6,363 bases of DNA from the NCBI GenBank assembly GCA_035289145.1, contig DATDXZ010000034.1, forward strand, positions 1-6,363, read 5' to 3'. The notes under the pieces were generated by a model, which did no database searches, was not told where the DNA came from, and saw only the letters and a program-made list of their open reading frames with translations. Positions 6,117 through 6,363 of the stretch are shown piece by piece. The first letter of the stretch is position 1, and every line of letters begins with the position of its first letter. The translations under genes and the position numbers were made by a program. This DNA comes from JACOVP01 sp035289145 (GTDB taxonomy: Archaea; Nanobdellota; Nanobdellia; SCGC-AAA011-G17; UBA489).

Positions 6117-6182
6117 TTATAAGTCGCGTGCTTTAACTGTAGCTCTGCCATTGTCTTTAGCGCGTTGAGCCGCGTCCTTGAA
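6117..6182 (-). pseudogene. 3' remnant of a histone-fold protein gene (truncated third helix type)
   Basis: The minus strand encodes 21 residues ending AAQRAKDNGRATVKARDL and TAA. The end of histone helix 2 and loop L2 are recognisable: A-K-x-x-G-R-x-T-V-K-A-x-D matches HMfB A-K-H-A-G-R-K-T-V-K-A-E-D, including the DNA-contacting Arg-Thr pair. Ending right after D-L is typical of small archaeal and bacterial histone-fold proteins with a shortened helix 3. Going upstream the frame hits TAG at 6183-6185 and then TAA at 6204-6206, and none of the three minus frames to the window edge shows helix 1 or the rest of helix 2. So the 5' part has been removed or displaced. The remnant is followed by a good T-run terminator, and its sequence is GC-richer than its surroundings, as expected of a formerly highly expressed gene. 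Alternatives: a chance match over only 21 residues, or an assembly error at the break. Confidence 0.55.
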
Positions 6183-6238
6183 CTATTCTAAACCTTTTAT
6201 TAGTTACCTCCTCACTTACCGGACTTTTTTTCAACAGG

Positions 6239-6264
6239 AATTTTGGGTGTAGTATCCCGAAATT
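6239..6264 (+). repeat. Hairpin, 9-bp stem with 8-nt loop
   Basis: AATTTTGGG, loop TGTAGTAT, CCCGAAATT. All nine positions pair on the plus strand if one T-G wobble is allowed; on the minus strand that position is a C-A mismatch. This hints that the plus strand is the one that folds. Confidence 0.55.
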
Positions 6265-6323
6265 ACTTCATCCCTACCTTCAGCGTTATTTCTATGTAAT
6301 TCAGCACAACAATTACGATAAGC

Positions 6324-6341
6324 GGGAGGCTTTAGCCTTCT
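6324..6341 (+). repeat. Hairpin with TTTA tetraloop
   Basis: AGGC-TTTA-GCCT forms a perfect 4-bp core, extended to 7 bp by G-T, G-C and G-T pairs on the plus strand only. Small GC hairpins with a TTTA-like loop are common at ends of IS200/IS605-type elements, but they are not diagnostic. Confidence 0.45.
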
Positions 6342-6363
6342 TGCGGATGGTCAGCAGAAAAGA

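Larger units (their letters stand above)
6183..6363. other. Non-coding structured segment abutting the broken histone gene
   Basis: No convincing gene was found. On the minus strand a 16-codon frame enters from the right edge and ends at TAA 6313-6315 (SFLLTIRKKAKASRLS), possibly the tail of a gene beyond the window. Another minus frame is open from about 6350 to a TGA at 6231-6233 without a start codon. The plus strand has T7 at 6225-6231. Two hairpins lie at 6239-6264 and 6324-6341. The segment begins exactly where histone similarity stops. A mobile-element end (for example IS200/IS605 type) or a small structured RNA are both possible; neither is proven. Confidence 0.4.

Noticed and set aside
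6116..6122. TTTATAA as a plus-strand TATA box for a small RNA
   Set aside because: It coincides with the histone stop codon region on the other strand, which explains the sequence; without transcript data it cannot be supported.
5918..6136. 72-residue Lys-rich plus-strand frame after the orphan gene
   Set aside because: Mostly overlaps the orphan gene in another frame, then runs through the A-rich terminator and the histone remnant; composition reflects poly-A.
6183..6185. TAG read as pyrrolysine or otherwise suppressed in the histone frame
   Set aside because: Two nearby genes use TAG as their ordinary stop, and the frame upstream of the TAG hits TAA within seven codons with no histone-like sequence.
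6120..6363. tRNA, group II intron or other known RNA gene in the tail
   Set aside because: No cloverleaf, no intron domain V-like sequence and no recognisable SRP or RNase P core was found.

Overview
The window looks like a chromosomal piece of an archaeon, most likely a DPANN-type lineage (Woesearchaeota/Pacearchaeota-like); the lineage is inference. The evidence is an archaeal Holliday junction resolvase (Hjc), a TrmB-family transcriptional regulator, TATA-box promoters of the TTTATATA type, a T-run terminator, secreted proteins anchored by a single C-terminal membrane helix, and the 3' end of a histone-fold gene.

Layout. (1) 2-1960, plus strand: the 3' part of a cysteine-rich type I surface protein, then 12 bp later a second surface protein with Ig-like domains; both have one C-terminal membrane helix and a short charged cytoplasmic tail. 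(2) 1961-4283, minus strand: hjc, then a double lamin-tail-domain (LTD) membrane protein, then a small conserved archaeal protein of unknown function, closely spaced and probably at least partly co-transcribed. This cluster converges on the plus-strand pair with no spacer: the two TAG stops abut as TAGCTA. (3) 4360-5121, minus strand: a TrmB-like winged-helix regulator with a strong TATA box placed so that its mRNA should be nearly leaderless. (4) 5122-5298: a divergent 177-bp intergenic region with several inverted repeats. (5) 5299-6039, plus strand: an unrecognised, mainly helical 246-residue protein with a strong GGAGG ribosome binding site. (6) 6040-6363: a T-run terminator on the minus strand, then on the minus strand the last 21 codons of a histone with a truncated third helix. 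The histone frame is cut by TAG just upstream, and the N-terminal part is absent from the window. The remaining 181 bp carry two hairpins and no convincing gene.

How it fits together. The left half encodes cell-envelope proteins plus a recombination nuclease and an uncharacterised partner. The right half looks like an AT-rich accessory segment: a regulator divergent from an orphan gene, ending at a disrupted histone gene. The most interesting points are the broken histone 3' end and the structured sequence abutting it, the regulator/orphan pair sharing a palindrome-rich region, and the LTD protein next to Hjc. No CRISPR array, tRNA or rRNA was seen, and no complete insertion sequence.
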